DNA of 64,000 nucleotides from Pseudarthrobacter phenanthrenivorans Sphe3 (GCF_000189535.1 NC_015145.1:3224001-3288000); one strand, 5' to 3'. Positions 8,587-17,257 are shown, numbered from the stretch's first letter. The notes: generated by a model from the letters alone, not told the origin. Translations and numbers: made by a program.

Positions 8587-9473
8587 CAGGTGTCCTTTCC
8601 TGGCCGCCAGATGGTGGCCACCGCGAAGAACGCGACGGCGAGCATGGCCAGCAGGTAGATGGTGCCCATGGCGCTTGCCAGGCCGGGATCGCCGAAGCGG
8701 ATCATGGTGCGGTAGATCAGCAGGCTCATGGTTTCCGAGGCGGACTGCGGGCCGCCATTGGTTTGGATCAGGATGGTGTCAAAGGCCCGGGCGGCATCGA
8801 TGCCGCGCACTACCAGGGCCACGGCGATCACGGGCCGGAGCAGCGGGAGGATGATCCGGAACAGCATGGCCGGGGCCCTCGCACCGTCAAGCCGCGCGGC
8901 CTCGATGAGGTCCCCCGGGATGTTCTGCAGCCCGGCGAAGAGCACCAGGCACATGAAGGAGGTGGTCAGCCAGATGTCCGGGATGGCAACGGAATAGAGC
9001 ACGATGTTCGGGTCCGAGAGCCAGCCGATCTGGTTGGGGTTGGAGAGGATGCCCGCCTGGTGCAGGAGGGTCCCGATGAGGCCGAAGTTGTCGATCATCA
9101 GGAACTTCCACAGCAGGCCAGCCACGATGGGGGCGATCATCAGCGGGTACATGAACACGGTCCGCCAGATCTGGGAGCTGCGGCCCAGCATGGTGAACAG
9201 CAGGGCCATGCCAAGGCCAAGGGCGAACTCGAGCGTGACCACCACCAGGGTGTAGGCCAGGGTCCGCCAGCCGGCGCCGGTGAAGGCCTCGGAGGCGAAG
9301 GCCCTGAAGTAGTTGTCCAGGCCCACAAAGTCGCGGGGGCCGCCGGCGATCGGGGAGATTTTGAAGAAGCTGTCCGCCACCAGGCGGAACAGCGGGAAGG
9401 CCACGAATACTGCCAGGAACAGCGCCGCTGGTGTCATCAGGAACAATGCGAAGCGGCGATCGGAGATGCGCAC
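8586..9473 (-). CDS. Sugar ABC transporter permease, MalF/CUT1 type
   Basis: The 295-residue protein has six membrane segments, beginning FALFLMTPAALFLAVFVAFPL, and the EAA loop EAARLDGARAPAMLFRIILP. It starts with GTG; GGAAGAG lies upstream. It pairs with the MalG-type permease downstream to form the channel for the sugar bound by the lipoprotein at 9539-10816. Gene order (binding protein, MalF-type, MalG-type) is the usual CUT1 arrangement. Confidence 0.93.
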   Translation of the reverse strand: MRISDRRFALFLMTPAALFLAVFVAFPLFRLVADSFFKISPIAGGPRDFVGLDNYFRAFASEAFTGAGWRTLAYTLVVVTLEFALGLGMALLFTMLGRSSQIWRTVFMYPLMIAPIVAGLLWKFLMIDNFGLIGTLLHQAGILSNPNQIGWLSDPNIVLYSVAIPDIWLTTSFMCLVLFAGLQNIPGDLIEAARLDGARAPAMLFRIILPLLRPVIAVALVVRGIDAARAFDTILIQTNGGPQSASETMSLLIYRTMIRFGDPGLASAMGTIYLLAMLAVAFFAVATIWRPGKDT

Positions 9474-9538
9474 GGTTTTCTCTTCCGCTGGTTGGGGCCG
9501 CGGCCGGCACCGGTTGTCAGGTGCCGGCCGCGGGGGTC

Positions 9539-10816
9539 TTACTTGAGGAGGTCCTCGATCTGCTTCTTGGCGTCTGCGAGCAGCGTTGCGGAGTCACCGC
9601 CGGCCACGGCCTTCTGCAGCATGGGTACCAGGACGGTGTCCACGATCTGCTGCCACTTCTCGGTGGCCGGGCGGGTGGCGGTGGCCTCGCCGTTGAGGGT
9701 TTCGATCAGCGGCCCGAAGCTCTCGTAGCCTTCCTTGTCCTGGTACTTCTCGAAGGCGGAGATGCGGGAGGCCAGGCCAAGGCTGGATTCGACGCCCAGG
9801 CTGTTGTGGTCGTAGGCGCACTGGACGAACTTCTTGGCGGCCTCGGTGTTCTTGGTGGCCTTGGGAACCGTGAGGTACCAGGGGCCGGGGACGCCGCCGA
9901 TGCCGGCCGAGCCCGCGATCATGGGGGCGGTTCCCACCTTCCCCGCCACCGGGGAGTCCTTGGGGATCTGCCGGTAGGCGTGGGCCCAGAAGCGGGTCAT
10001 GGCGGTCTGGCCCTGGTTGAAGAGGTTTTGCGCGGCGGCCCAGTCCACCTGTGCGGCGCCCGACGGTGCGGACTTGGTGAGGCTGACGTAGAAGTCCAGC
10101 GCTTCCTTGTGGGCCGCGTTGTCGATGACAACCTTGTCGCCGTCCAGGACCATGGGCGAGCCGGCCTGCAGGACGTGGGCCAGCCATTCGGTTTCCACCC
10201 CGCCCTTGACGTCCGTGCCGTACATGCCGTCCTTGGTGAAGAATTCGGAGATGTCCTGGTACTGCTTCCAGGTTGTGGGTGCCGCCAGTTCGTAACCGTA
10301 CTTGGCCTGGAAGTCCGCCTTGTTCTTGGCGTCCTCGAACAGGTCCTTGCGGTAGAGGATGATCTCGGCGTTGGTCCACGCGGGCAGGCCGATGAAGTGG
10401 CCGTCCACGTTTGCTTCCTTGACCAGGGCCGGGAAGATGTCCTTTTTGGCCTCGTCCGTGAAGATCTCGTCAATGGGCTGGAGCGCGTCCTTGAAGCTGG
10501 GGAGCCAAACGGAGTCCAGGGCCGCCACGTCGAAGGAGACGTTGCCGGAGGAAAATTCGCTGGAGAGCCGGTTGAACATGCCGTCGTAGGGCAGTTCCAC
10601 GAAGTTCACGTCGACGCCGGCGTCCTTCTTGCACTGTTCGGCAACGCCGGTCAGCTCGGCGTGGCCGCCGGCTTCCACCAAAACGTTGACTGTGTTGGTG
10701 CCGGCGGTTCCTGAAGTGCTGGCAGGGGCCCCTGCGCCGCAGGCGGAGGCGGCCAGTGCGACGGCGGTGCAGATGCCGCCGATGGCGAGCCTGCTGATGT
10801 ATTTACGAGTGGACAT
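9539..10816 (-). CDS. Extracellular sugar-binding lipoprotein of the fructan ABC importer
   Basis: The 425-residue family-1 solute-binding protein starts with MSTRKYISRLAIGG, has a hydrophobic signal and a lipobox ending LAASAC, so it is a lipid-anchored surface receptor. The body carries typical SBP segments (VNVLVEAGGHAEL, FDVAALDSVWLPSF, GVPGPWYLTVPKA). An in-frame ATG 81 bp further upstream would place charged residues before the signal and is rejected. It is the first gene of the operon, downstream of a strong promoter and operator. Ligand inferred: difructose anhydride or short inulin oligomers. Confidence 0.92.
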   Translation of the reverse strand: MSTRKYISRLAIGGICTAVALAASACGAGAPASTSGTAGTNTVNVLVEAGGHAELTGVAEQCKKDAGVDVNFVELPYDGMFNRLSSEFSSGNVSFDVAALDSVWLPSFKDALQPIDEIFTDEAKKDIFPALVKEANVDGHFIGLPAWTNAEIILYRKDLFEDAKNKADFQAKYGYELAAPTTWKQYQDISEFFTKDGMYGTDVKGGVETEWLAHVLQAGSPMVLDGDKVVIDNAAHKEALDFYVSLTKSAPSGAAQVDWAAAQNLFNQGQTAMTRFWAHAYRQIPKDSPVAGKVGTAPMIAGSAGIGGVPGPWYLTVPKATKNTEAAKKFVQCAYDHNSLGVESSLGLASRISAFEKYQDKEGYESFGPLIETLNGEATATRPATEKWQQIVDTVLVPMLQKAVAGGDSATLLADAKKQIEDLLK

Positions 10817-10872
10817 CGCTGTCGACTCACTTTCTCTCGAACGGAAAGGATGAGAATGATCGGGGTGAAAAA

Positions 10873-10889
10873 TCGTTTTGCCAAAACGA
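10873..10889 (-). promoter_or_regulatory. LacI-type operator of the fructan operon
   Basis: TCGTTTTG-C-CAAAACGA is a perfect 17-bp palindrome with one central base, the shape expected for LacI-family dimers. It lies between the -10 element and the ATG of the binding-protein gene, where a bound repressor would block initiation. A related half-site, TCGTTTTGGCAAG, occurs at 11008-11020 upstream of the promoter, which would allow looping. Either or both LacI regulators of the operon are the likely binders. Confidence 0.75.
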
Positions 10890-10899
10890 CTTGGCACTT

Positions 10900-10929
10900 A
10901 CGTTAGGGCCGCTCTCATGCACGTGTCAA
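10900..10929 (-). promoter_or_regulatory. Promoter of the fructan operon
   Basis: Reading the minus strand, TTGACA (10929-10924) is followed after 18 bp by TAACGT (10905-10900), a good housekeeping-sigma promoter. The start point should fall at the edge of, or just before, the palindrome at 10873-10889, leaving an untranslated leader of roughly 75 nt before the binding-protein ATG. Confidence 0.65.
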
Positions 10930-11311
10930 GCGTCACTTTGAAGAGTTTTTGCTATTGACGGTTCGCGTCTGCCGGCCCTAGCGTGGAGCTCATCCTGGAT
11001 TGAAGAATCGTTTTGGCAAGTTTGGCAGAAAAATGACTCTTGCCGGGGCGGCACGTCGCCCTCCGCCACAGGGCTCACAACCCAAAAAGATAGGGGCGGA
11101 GACGTACGAGCGAAACCTCATCCTCGTGATAAGCAGAACACATGGAAGGACATAGTGGCTGGCTGAGTGAGGTGCAACGCGAAGTATGCAAACGGCATCC
11201 CCGGGGAGGCGGCATGCCTCTTCGGCTTCAGCCGGGTGAAGACACACCCCGCGGCACGCTGATCCTGGCGCTGGCGGGCACCGGAGCAGGCCTGACAGCG
11301 CTCGGGCCCGC
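10930..11311. other. Intergenic region upstream of the fructan operon
   Basis: About 380 bp separate the fructan promoter from the membrane-protein gene on the other strand. It contains the half-operator at 11008-11020. Short open frames here lack start signals and recognisable sequence. No RNA gene was seen. Confidence 0.5.
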
Positions 11312-12034
11312 GTGAAGCCCAAGGCGCGCCGTTACGTCGCGATAATTCTCCGCATCCTGGCGTGGCCGCTCGCTGTCATCATCGGGCTGTTCGTGCTGTT
11401 TAATGCGTACGGGGTCGCGGAGCAGGCCTATCAACAGGAGGGTCTATACAACTCGGCGCTTCTGCTTTCCATCTGGCTGTCCGCTGCGTTGTTGTTCATC
11501 GCGCTCGTGCTGTTGGGCCATGTCCTGCTCGATGACTCGGAGCAGAATCTTCGGTCCCGCAAGTCGTTCAAGTTTGCAGGCGGCTTGGCTGTTGGCATGG
11601 CTGCCGCACTTGTCCTCTCGCTGTGGCTGGAGGACGGCTACCTGGGCCGGCAGAACGATGCCGTTAACGGCATCACCAACGAGTTTGAGGCTGCCGTGGT
11701 CCAAGACCACTGGGAGGAGACGTACACGCATTTCGTGGGCGAGAGCCTTTACTGCTGGCCGATCAGCGACACCTGTCTGGTCGCGACAAGGAGGTGGGAA
11801 ACCGACATCCAGTTCACCCCGAAGACCTTGCAGGCACTCGTGGCCGAGGCCGGGTTCGACTTCCCGGTGGAAGGACTATGTCTCAGCCGAAATCCACCAG
11901 ATATGAGCTCTGAGCATGCCCAGTGCGAGGCATCCGGAATCGTCGGCGAGTACAGCGTGACCATCAGTGCCCTCAACTACGACGACAAGGGACCAGACAA
12001 GCTGGCGATCACCGTACGCGAAGCCGACGGTTGA
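11312..12034 (+). CDS. Hypothetical membrane protein
   Basis: The 240-residue protein starts with GTG and has three predicted membrane segments in its first 110 residues (ILAWPLAVIIGLFVLFNAYG; ALLLSIWLSAALLFIALVLLG; GGLAVGMAAALVLSL). About 130 extracytoplasmic residues follow, with four Cys (YCWPISDTC; GLCLSRN; AQCEASG) that could form disulfides. I do not recognise the family. It stands alone between the fructan and branched-chain-dehydrogenase operons, on the opposite strand to both. The start has no strong ribosome site and could lie a few codons further in. Confidence 0.6.
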   Translation: MKPKARRYVAIILRILAWPLAVIIGLFVLFNAYGVAEQAYQQEGLYNSALLLSIWLSAALLFIALVLLGHVLLDDSEQNLRSRKSFKFAGGLAVGMAAALVLSLWLEDGYLGRQNDAVNGITNEFEAAVVQDHWEETYTHFVGESLYCWPISDTCLVATRRWETDIQFTPKTLQALVAEAGFDFPVEGLCLSRNPPDMSSEHAQCEASGIVGEYSVTISALNYDDKGPDKLAITVREADG

Positions 12035-12242
12035 CTACGGTCATCAATTGGCCTTCCCGAGGGGCGGCGGCTGAAGGACAGCTGACCCCAGAAATGTGAC
12101 CACACCGAGTTGGGAACCGTGCGCCAGACACTCCATTCCTGTTGGGAATCGGGGCCTGGTAGCCGGTCGATCACCGTACCGCGGAAGTCCGCCGTCACGT
12201 TCCGCGCGGTTGTGATTCTCCACGGCGGTGGGCCCCGGCATC

Positions 12243-12353
12243 GAGTGCGAGAGCGTGTGGGAAAAACCGACGTTGAGTGAGAGAGGGTTCCAGTAACACC
12301 CACATCAAGTGAGAGAGGGTTTGGGAAAAGCCGACGTCAAGTGAGAGAGCGTT
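12243..12353 (+). repeat. 32-bp-period repeat, array 2 (about 3.5 units)
   Basis: Units begin at 12243, 12275, 12307 and 12339, exactly 32 bp apart, each starting GAGTGAGAGAG or AAGTGAGAGAG and (except one diverged copy) containing GGGAAAAnCCGACGT. Same family and orientation as 1379-1457. It lies just beyond the terminator of the bkd operon. The 200 bp to its left (12035-12242) hold no recognisable gene. Confidence 0.92.
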
Positions 12354-12385
12354 CAAAGGAAGGGGCGCGGTTATTTCGACACGTC

Positions 12386-12422
12386 AAAAAGCTGGCGCTA
12401 CCCAGATTCGGGCAGCGCCAGC
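12386..12422 (-). terminator. Rho-independent terminator of the bkd operon
   Basis: GCTGGCGCTACCC (12391-12403) pairs with GGGCAGCGCCAGC (12410-12422) with one mismatch and a six-base loop. On the minus strand the stem is followed by TTTTT (12390-12386). It lies 22 bp after the stop codon of the E2 gene, so it ends that operon. Confidence 0.85.
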
Positions 12423-12444
12423 AACTTTGCGCCTCGAAAACCGG

Positions 12445-13974
12445 CTAGAGGTCGGCGAGGAGAGTGGTCGGGTTTTCGATGGCGTCCGCCACGAAGCGGA
12501 GGAAGCCGGCCGCGGTGCCGCCGTCGCAGACCCGGTGGTCGAACGTTAGCGTCAGCTCGGTGACTTTCCGGACTGCCAGCTCGCCGTTGACCACCCAGGG
12601 CTTGTCGATAATCCGGCCCACGCCGAGGATCGCCACCTCCGGGTGGTTGATGATCGCCGCCGAGCCGTCCACGCCGAACACACCGTAGTTGTTCAGGGTG
12701 AAGGTGCCGCTGCCGAGTTCAGTCGGGGTGGCCTTGCCCTGGCGTGCGACGTCGGTCAGCCGGCGGATCTCCGCGTCCAGTTCCCGGGCGGTCAGCTTCT
12801 CCGCCGCCCGGACGGACGGGACCACCAGTCCGCGGTCGGTCTGGGCTGCGATACCGAGGTTGATCCCGTCGAACGAGACGATCTCCTGGGACCCGTCCTC
12901 CGCGGTTTCGATCCTGGTGTTCAGCTCCGGGTACTTTTTTAGCCCAGCTGTGACAAAACGCGCGATGAACGCCAGCAGGCCGGGCACCTGGGCGCCGCCA
13001 ACTTTGAATCCCTCGCGGAGCTCCAGAAGCGCCGTGGCGTCGACGTCCACCCAGACCGTGGCCTCGGGAATTTCAGACCGGCTGCGTGCCATGTTCGCGG
13101 CAACGGCCTTGCGGACTCCCCTGACCGGTGTGCGGGCGGCGATAGGAAGTCCGGTCCTGGCGTCCGTGCCGGCGGCAGGCTGGGCTTCCCGGGGTGCCGC
13201 GGTTTCCGGTGCTTCTGCGGTCTCGGCCGCAGCAGGGGCTGCCGGGGCGGCTGTCCGCAGGGCAGCTTCAACGTCCCGGCGCATGATCAGTCCGCTTTCG
13301 CCCGAGCCGGGGATCGCACCGAGGTCCACGCCGTGCTCGCGGGCCATCCGCCGCACCAGCGGGGAGATCACTGCACCGAGCTTGCCCGGAACACGGGTGC
13401 GCAGGAGCGAGAGGTCCACATCGGCATCGGGTGCAGGACCGCCGTCGGCCGCCCCGTCCTCCAGGGGAAGGGTGTCCACGGAACCGGCCGCCGGGACTTT
13501 CCGCGCGCGGGTCCGCCGGGCGACGCCGTGACCGCCCGGAGTGCCGTAGCCAATCAGGACGTTGCCGGACCCGGCCTTTTCCTCCTCGCGGTAGCTTTGG
13601 GCAGCGGCAGGAGCACCAGCGGGTTCTGCCTCAGGCTCAGCGGGTTCGCCCAGCTCGTTCTCGGCAGGGGTGGTTTCCGGCTCGGCGGGCTCGGGAGCAG
13701 AAGCAGGCGCAACAGCAGGTTCCCCCACCGAGATCGGCCGCACCGAGATCAGCGGCTTTCCAACGTCGAGCGTCTCGCCCGGCTGCCCGTGCAGTTCCTC
13801 GACGATGCCGGCGTACGGGGACGGCACCTCTACGGCGGACTTGGCGGTTTCAACCTCGGCGATGGGCTGGTCCACGGTGATCTCGTCGCCCACGGCAACG
13901 TGCCAGGACACCAGCTCGGCTTCGGTGAGGCCTTCGCCCAGGTCCGGCAGCAGGAATACGCGTGTTTCACTCAT
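12445..13974 (-). CDS. bkdB: Branched-chain 2-oxoacid dehydrogenase E2 (dihydrolipoamide acyltransferase)
   Basis: The roughly 509-residue E2 has one N-terminal lipoyl domain (FLLPDLGEGLTEAEL; lipoylated Lys in ETAKSAVEVPSP, about residue 45), a long Ala/Pro/Glu linker, a peripheral-subunit-binding domain (ISPLVRRMAREHGVDLGAIPGSGESGLI), and the catalytic acyltransferase core ending FDHRVCDGGTAAGFL with active-site His and Asp. I chose the ATG at 13974 (MSETRV) because GGGAG is correctly spaced and the E1b stop is adjacent. An upstream in-frame ATG would overlap E1b more. It transfers acyl groups from E1 to CoA; no E3 gene is in the operon. Confidence 0.92.
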   Translation of the reverse strand: MSETRVFLLPDLGEGLTEAELVSWHVAVGDEITVDQPIAEVETAKSAVEVPSPYAGIVEELHGQPGETLDVGKPLISVRPISVGEPAVAPASAPEPAEPETTPAENELGEPAEPEAEPAGAPAAAQSYREEEKAGSGNVLIGYGTPGGHGVARRTRARKVPAAGSVDTLPLEDGAADGGPAPDADVDLSLLRTRVPGKLGAVISPLVRRMAREHGVDLGAIPGSGESGLIMRRDVEAALRTAAPAAPAAAETAEAPETAAPREAQPAAGTDARTGLPIAARTPVRGVRKAVAANMARSRSEIPEATVWVDVDATALLELREGFKVGGAQVPGLLAFIARFVTAGLKKYPELNTRIETAEDGSQEIVSFDGINLGIAAQTDRGLVVPSVRAAEKLTARELDAEIRRLTDVARQGKATPTELGSGTFTLNNYGVFGVDGSAAIINHPEVAILGVGRIIDKPWVVNGELAVRKVTELTLTFDHRVCDGGTAAGFLRFVADAIENPTTLLADL

Positions 13975-13976
13975 GG

Positions 13977-15089
13977 TCAGTTCTCCCACTGAAGGTCGTC
14001 GACGGCGTCGAGGATGCGGTCCACGCCGGGCAGGTAGTACTTCTCAAGCTTGGGCGCCGGGTACGGGATGTCGAACCCGGTGACGCGGCGGATGGGGGCG
14101 GCCAGGTAGTGGAAGCAGCGCTCCTGCACCCGGGCCACGATCTCGGAGGACACGGACGCGAAGCCGTGGGCCTCGGCGATCACCACGGCCCGCCCGGTCT
14201 TCCGCACCGACGCGCTGACCGTCTCATCATCAAAGGGAACAAGGGTCCGCACGTCGATGACCTCCAAAGACCGCCCCTCCAAAGCGGCGGCCTCGGCGGC
14301 AGCCAAAGCGGTGGGGACGGAGGGACCGTAGGCGATCAGCGTGGCGTCAGTGCCGGGACGCGCGACGGCGGCGCGCCCCTCGGTGCCTTGTCCCGCCGTC
14401 GTGCCTTCCGTGTGAAGGCGCCGCAGCTCACCAAGGTCCACCAGGTCCTTGGACCAATAGAGCTTCTTGGGCTCCATGAAGATGACGGGATCGTCCGAGT
14501 CGATGGCCTCGCGGAGCATCCGGTAGCCGTCCGCCACGGTGGCGGGGGTGTAGACCTTCAGGCCGGCGGTGTGGGCGTAGTAGGACTCGGAGGAGTCGCA
14601 GTGGTGCTCCACTCCCCCGATGCCGCCGCCGTAGGGGATCCGGATGACCATGGGCAGCTTCACGGCGCCCTTGGTGCGGTTGTGCATCTTGGCCACGTGG
14701 CTGACGATCTGCTCGAACGCCGGGTACGCGAACGCGTCGAACTGCATCTCAATCACGGGGCGCATGCCGTTGATGGCCATGCCCACGGCCATGCCCACGA
14801 TCCCGGACTCGGCCAGCGGGGTGTCGAAGCAGCGCTGCTCGCCGAAGGTTTTGGTGAGCCCGTCGGTGATGCGGAAGACCCCGCCCAGCATGCCAACGTC
14901 CTCGCCGAACACCAGGACGGAGGGGTCGGCGTGCATGGCGTCGGCGAGCGCGGTGTTCAGGGCTTTGGCCATGGTGACCGGCTGCGGGCCGGCGGCTTCG
15001 GCTGATGCCGCGGCGGACGCGGCCGCCCGGGCGGTGGCGGCGGAAACGTTGCCGTTGGCCTCGGACGAGGTGGTGATGGTGGGGCTCAC
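13977..15089 (-). CDS. bkdA2: Branched-chain 2-oxoacid dehydrogenase E1 beta subunit
   Basis: The 370-residue subunit belongs to the transketolase-like E1b family: FGEDVGMLGGVFRIT, FDTPLAESGIVGMAVGMA, PVIEMQFDAFAYPAFEQI, PVIFMEPKKLYW, and the C-terminal VTGFDIPYP segment. An Ala-rich N-terminal extension of about 35 residues precedes the domain. Its ATG overlaps the E1a stop by 4 bp (ATGA), so equal production is expected. With E1a it decarboxylates 2-oxoacids from Val, Leu and Ile using thiamine diphosphate. Confidence 0.93.
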   Translation of the reverse strand: MSPTITTSSEANGNVSAATARAAASAAASAEAAGPQPVTMAKALNTALADAMHADPSVLVFGEDVGMLGGVFRITDGLTKTFGEQRCFDTPLAESGIVGMAVGMAINGMRPVIEMQFDAFAYPAFEQIVSHVAKMHNRTKGAVKLPMVIRIPYGGGIGGVEHHCDSSESYYAHTAGLKVYTPATVADGYRMLREAIDSDDPVIFMEPKKLYWSKDLVDLGELRRLHTEGTTAGQGTEGRAAVARPGTDATLIAYGPSVPTALAAAEAAALEGRSLEVIDVRTLVPFDDETVSASVRKTGRAVVIAEAHGFASVSSEIVARVQERCFHYLAAPIRRVTGFDIPYPAPKLEKYYLPGVDRILDAVDDLQWEN

Positions 15090-16330
15090 TTGCCGGCCTC
15101 CTGTGCTGCGTTCTGGGATGCTGCGTCGCGGGCGAGTTCGTCGGCGAGCAGGGCGGACTGTTCCTTCAGCTGCGGCGTGGGCTTTTCGAACACGTGGCGG
15201 AAGAGCTCCTGCGGGTCCACGGGGACGTCCTCGCTGAGGCCGTCACGCAGCTGCGCGGCAACCGCCTCAGCGTGCACAGCGATCCTGGCCTCGCCGTCGT
15301 CGTCCAGCAGGCCGCGGTCGGTGAGGTAGGCACGCATTCTGTTCACGGGGTCCTTGGCGCGCCACTCGGCAACCTCGCTGCTTTCGCGGTAACGGGTGTC
15401 GTCGTCGGCGTTGGTGTGGGCCTGCATGCGGTAGGTATTGGCTTCCACCAGGAGGGGGCCGGAGCCTTCGCGGGTGAGCTTCACGGCGCGGTCCAGGACG
15501 GCGAGGAGCGCCACGACGTCATTGCCGTCCACGCGTTCGCCGGCCATGCCGTAGCCCACGGCCTTGTGCGCGAGCGACGGCGCTACGGACTGGTGTGCCA
15601 GCGGCACGGAGATGGCGTACTTGTTGTTCTGGACGAAGAAGATGACGGGCAGGTGGAAGACGGCGGCGAAGTTCAGGGCCTCGTGAAAGTCGCCTTCGCT
15701 GGTGGCGCCGTCGCCGCACATGGCCAGCACCACCGTGTCCTCGCCGCGGAGCTTGGCAGCGTGGGCCACGCCCACGGCGTGGAGCAGCTGGGTGGTCAGC
15801 GGGGTGCACTGGATGCCCACCTTGTGCTGGAGGGGATCGAAGCCGCCGTGCCAGTCGCCGCGGAAGATGGTCATCACCTGCACGGGGTCAACGCCCCGGG
15901 TCATCACGGCGACGGCGTCGCGGTAGGTGGGGAACATCCAGTCGCCGCCGGAGAGGCACAGGGCGGCGGCCACCTGGCAGGCCTCCTGGCCGTGGCTGGA
16001 GGGATAGACGGCCATGCGGCCCTGCCGGACCAGGGCTGAGTTCTGGTCGTTGACGCGGCGGCCGACGACGAGCTGTTCGTACGCTGCCAGCAGTTCCTCA
16101 TCGCTGGGCAGCGGGTATTCGTGGCCGGGTTCGGTGCCCTGCTCGCCTTCCGGGATGAGCCGGCCGTCCGGGGCCACCATCTGGATCTGGTGCCGGGCCG
16201 GGAGCATGTAGTCCTCGGCGGTGATGCCGAACTTCTTGACCGCCTCGGTGAGGGCGTCCTCGTGGGGTGCCTTGTCCGCCTGGCCTGGGCTGGTGGTGCC
16301 CGGCGCGGTGTGGTCTGCGGAGATCGTCAT
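15086..16330 (-). CDS. bkdA1: Branched-chain 2-oxoacid dehydrogenase E1 alpha subunit
   Basis: The 414-residue subunit has the E1a dehydrogenase domain, with the thiamine-diphosphate motif from GDGATSEGDFHEALN to QNNKYAISVP, the substrate-channel sequence YPSSHGQEA and the phosphorylation-loop-like YRMQAHTNADDDTRYR. GAAGGA lies before the ATG. It is first in a three-gene operon E1a-E1b-E2. The divergent Lrp-like regulator at 16482 shares its 150-bp upstream region, the usual control arrangement for bkd genes. Acetoin or pyruvate dehydrogenase E1a are alternatives, but sequence and context favour the branched-chain complex. Confidence 0.93.
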   Translation of the reverse strand: MTISADHTAPGTTSPGQADKAPHEDALTEAVKKFGITAEDYMLPARHQIQMVAPDGRLIPEGEQGTEPGHEYPLPSDEELLAAYEQLVVGRRVNDQNSALVRQGRMAVYPSSHGQEACQVAAALCLSGGDWMFPTYRDAVAVMTRGVDPVQVMTIFRGDWHGGFDPLQHKVGIQCTPLTTQLLHAVGVAHAAKLRGEDTVVLAMCGDGATSEGDFHEALNFAAVFHLPVIFFVQNNKYAISVPLAHQSVAPSLAHKAVGYGMAGERVDGNDVVALLAVLDRAVKLTREGSGPLLVEANTYRMQAHTNADDDTRYRESSEVAEWRAKDPVNRMRAYLTDRGLLDDDGEARIAVHAEAVAAQLRDGLSEDVPVDPQELFRHVFEKPTPQLKEQSALLADELARDAASQNAAQEAGK

Positions 16331-16481
16331 TGTTCCGTCCTTCTGTTGCCACTATTCCTTCCCAGTATCCGCCTGTGGGAGGTTTCGTATCCAGCATCTA
16401 GAGGAATCGTGGAGAAGCTGCCTGATTCTGCCTACACTGGGAGACGAATTGTAAATGTGAGCCAGCTTACTGACAGGGTGC

Positions 16482-16955
16482 GTGGACAAATTGGCAACGA
16501 GGGACGCCGGGACCGAGCCGGTTCCGCTGGACGAGATCGACCGGAGGATCATTTCGGAGCTCACCCGGGACGGCCGGATGTCCGTGACACAGGTGGCGGA
16601 GAACGTCCACATCTCCCGGGCGCACGCCTACACCCGCATTGCCCGGCTCACGTCAGAGGGGGTGCTGTCCCGGTTCACGGCGCTGGTGGACCCGATCAAG
16701 GCGGGGCTCCGTTCCTCGGCCTATGTGACGCTGAAGCTGAAGCAGGACGCCTGGCGGGAACTCCGGGATCTTCTCGCAGCTATTCCTGAGGTGCACCACG
16801 TGGCCCTGGTGGGCGGCGACTTCGACGTGATTCTGCTGGTCCGTGCCGTGGACAACATCGACCTGCGCCGGGTCATCTTCGACCAGCTGCAGTCCATGCC
16901 CGGGGTGCTGGATACCCAGACGTTTTTGGTTTTTGAGGACCTGGATACGCGTTAG
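16482..16955 (+). CDS. Lrp/AsnC-family regulator, probable bkd regulator
   Basis: The 157-residue protein has an N-terminal AsnC-type helix-turn-helix (LDEIDRRIISELTRDGRMSV, then ISRAHAYTRIARLTSEGVLSRF) and a C-terminal RAM ligand domain (SSAYVTLKL, VHHVALVGGDFDVILLV). It starts with GTG. It is divergent from the bkd operon with 150 bp between, so it likely senses branched-chain amino or oxo acids and controls that operon. Its 3' end overlaps the small minus-strand gene at 16952 by 4 bp. Confidence 0.9.
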   Translation: MDKLATRDAGTEPVPLDEIDRRIISELTRDGRMSVTQVAENVHISRAHAYTRIARLTSEGVLSRFTALVDPIKAGLRSSAYVTLKLKQDAWRELRDLLAAIPEVHHVALVGGDFDVILLVRAVDNIDLRRVIFDQLQSMPGVLDTQTFLVFEDLDTR

Positions 16956-17164
16956 TTGATGAGGTAGTGCTCGTCATGGCCCTGCTGGTCCCCGATAGCA
17001 GGGGTCCTAACGAACGGCAAGGCACTCATCACCGCTTTCAGCCCGATGACAGGCAGCAGAATGACAGCACCGGTCACGGACAGGACTGTGAAACCCGCCA
17101 TCTCCAGTTGCTCCCGCTTCGACGGGCGGCGACGTCGGCGCCCACCATCCATGAGATTGATCAT
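16952..17164 (-). CDS. Small hypothetical single-pass membrane protein
   Basis: This 70-residue frame begins MINLMDGGRRRRRPSKREQ and has one hydrophobic stretch (AGFTVLSVTGAVILLPVIGLKAVM, about residues 23-46) with a strongly basic cytoplasmic N terminus, so a real membrane peptide is plausible. It converges on the Lrp gene with a 4-bp overlap. No homologue is recognised and its ribosome site is weak. Confidence 0.4.
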   Translation of the reverse strand: MINLMDGGRRRRRPSKREQLEMAGFTVLSVTGAVILLPVIGLKAVMSALPFVRTPAIGDQQGHDEHYLIN

Positions 17165-17183
17165 GATGCGACACTAGGTTTTG

Positions 17184-17202
17184 CCCGGGAAATTCTCCCG
17201 GG
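17184..17202. terminator. GC-rich hairpin 3' of the MinD-like gene
   Basis: CCCGGGA and TCCCGGG form a perfect 7-bp stem around AATTC. It lies about 55 bp past the stop of the minus-strand MinD-like gene. No U-tract follows on the minus strand, so it may act as an attenuating or processing hairpin rather than a strong terminator. Confidence 0.4.
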
Positions 17203-17257
17203 TACCGACTACCTGTCTTTTCGCACCGGCGCTACTCGTCCGACGCACCAACAACCT

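Noticed and set aside
10990..11322. A 110-codon minus-strand frame upstream of the fructan operon
   Set aside because: No ribosome site, no family resemblance, and it crosses the operator/promoter region.
12035..12242. Possible transposase or decayed gene remnant next to repeat array 2
   Set aside because: No family motif could be recognised in any frame, so it is left as intergenic.
13962..16039. Long plus-strand frames opposite the E1/E2 genes
   Set aside because: Shadows of the branched-chain dehydrogenase operon with His/Gly/Val-rich low-complexity translation.
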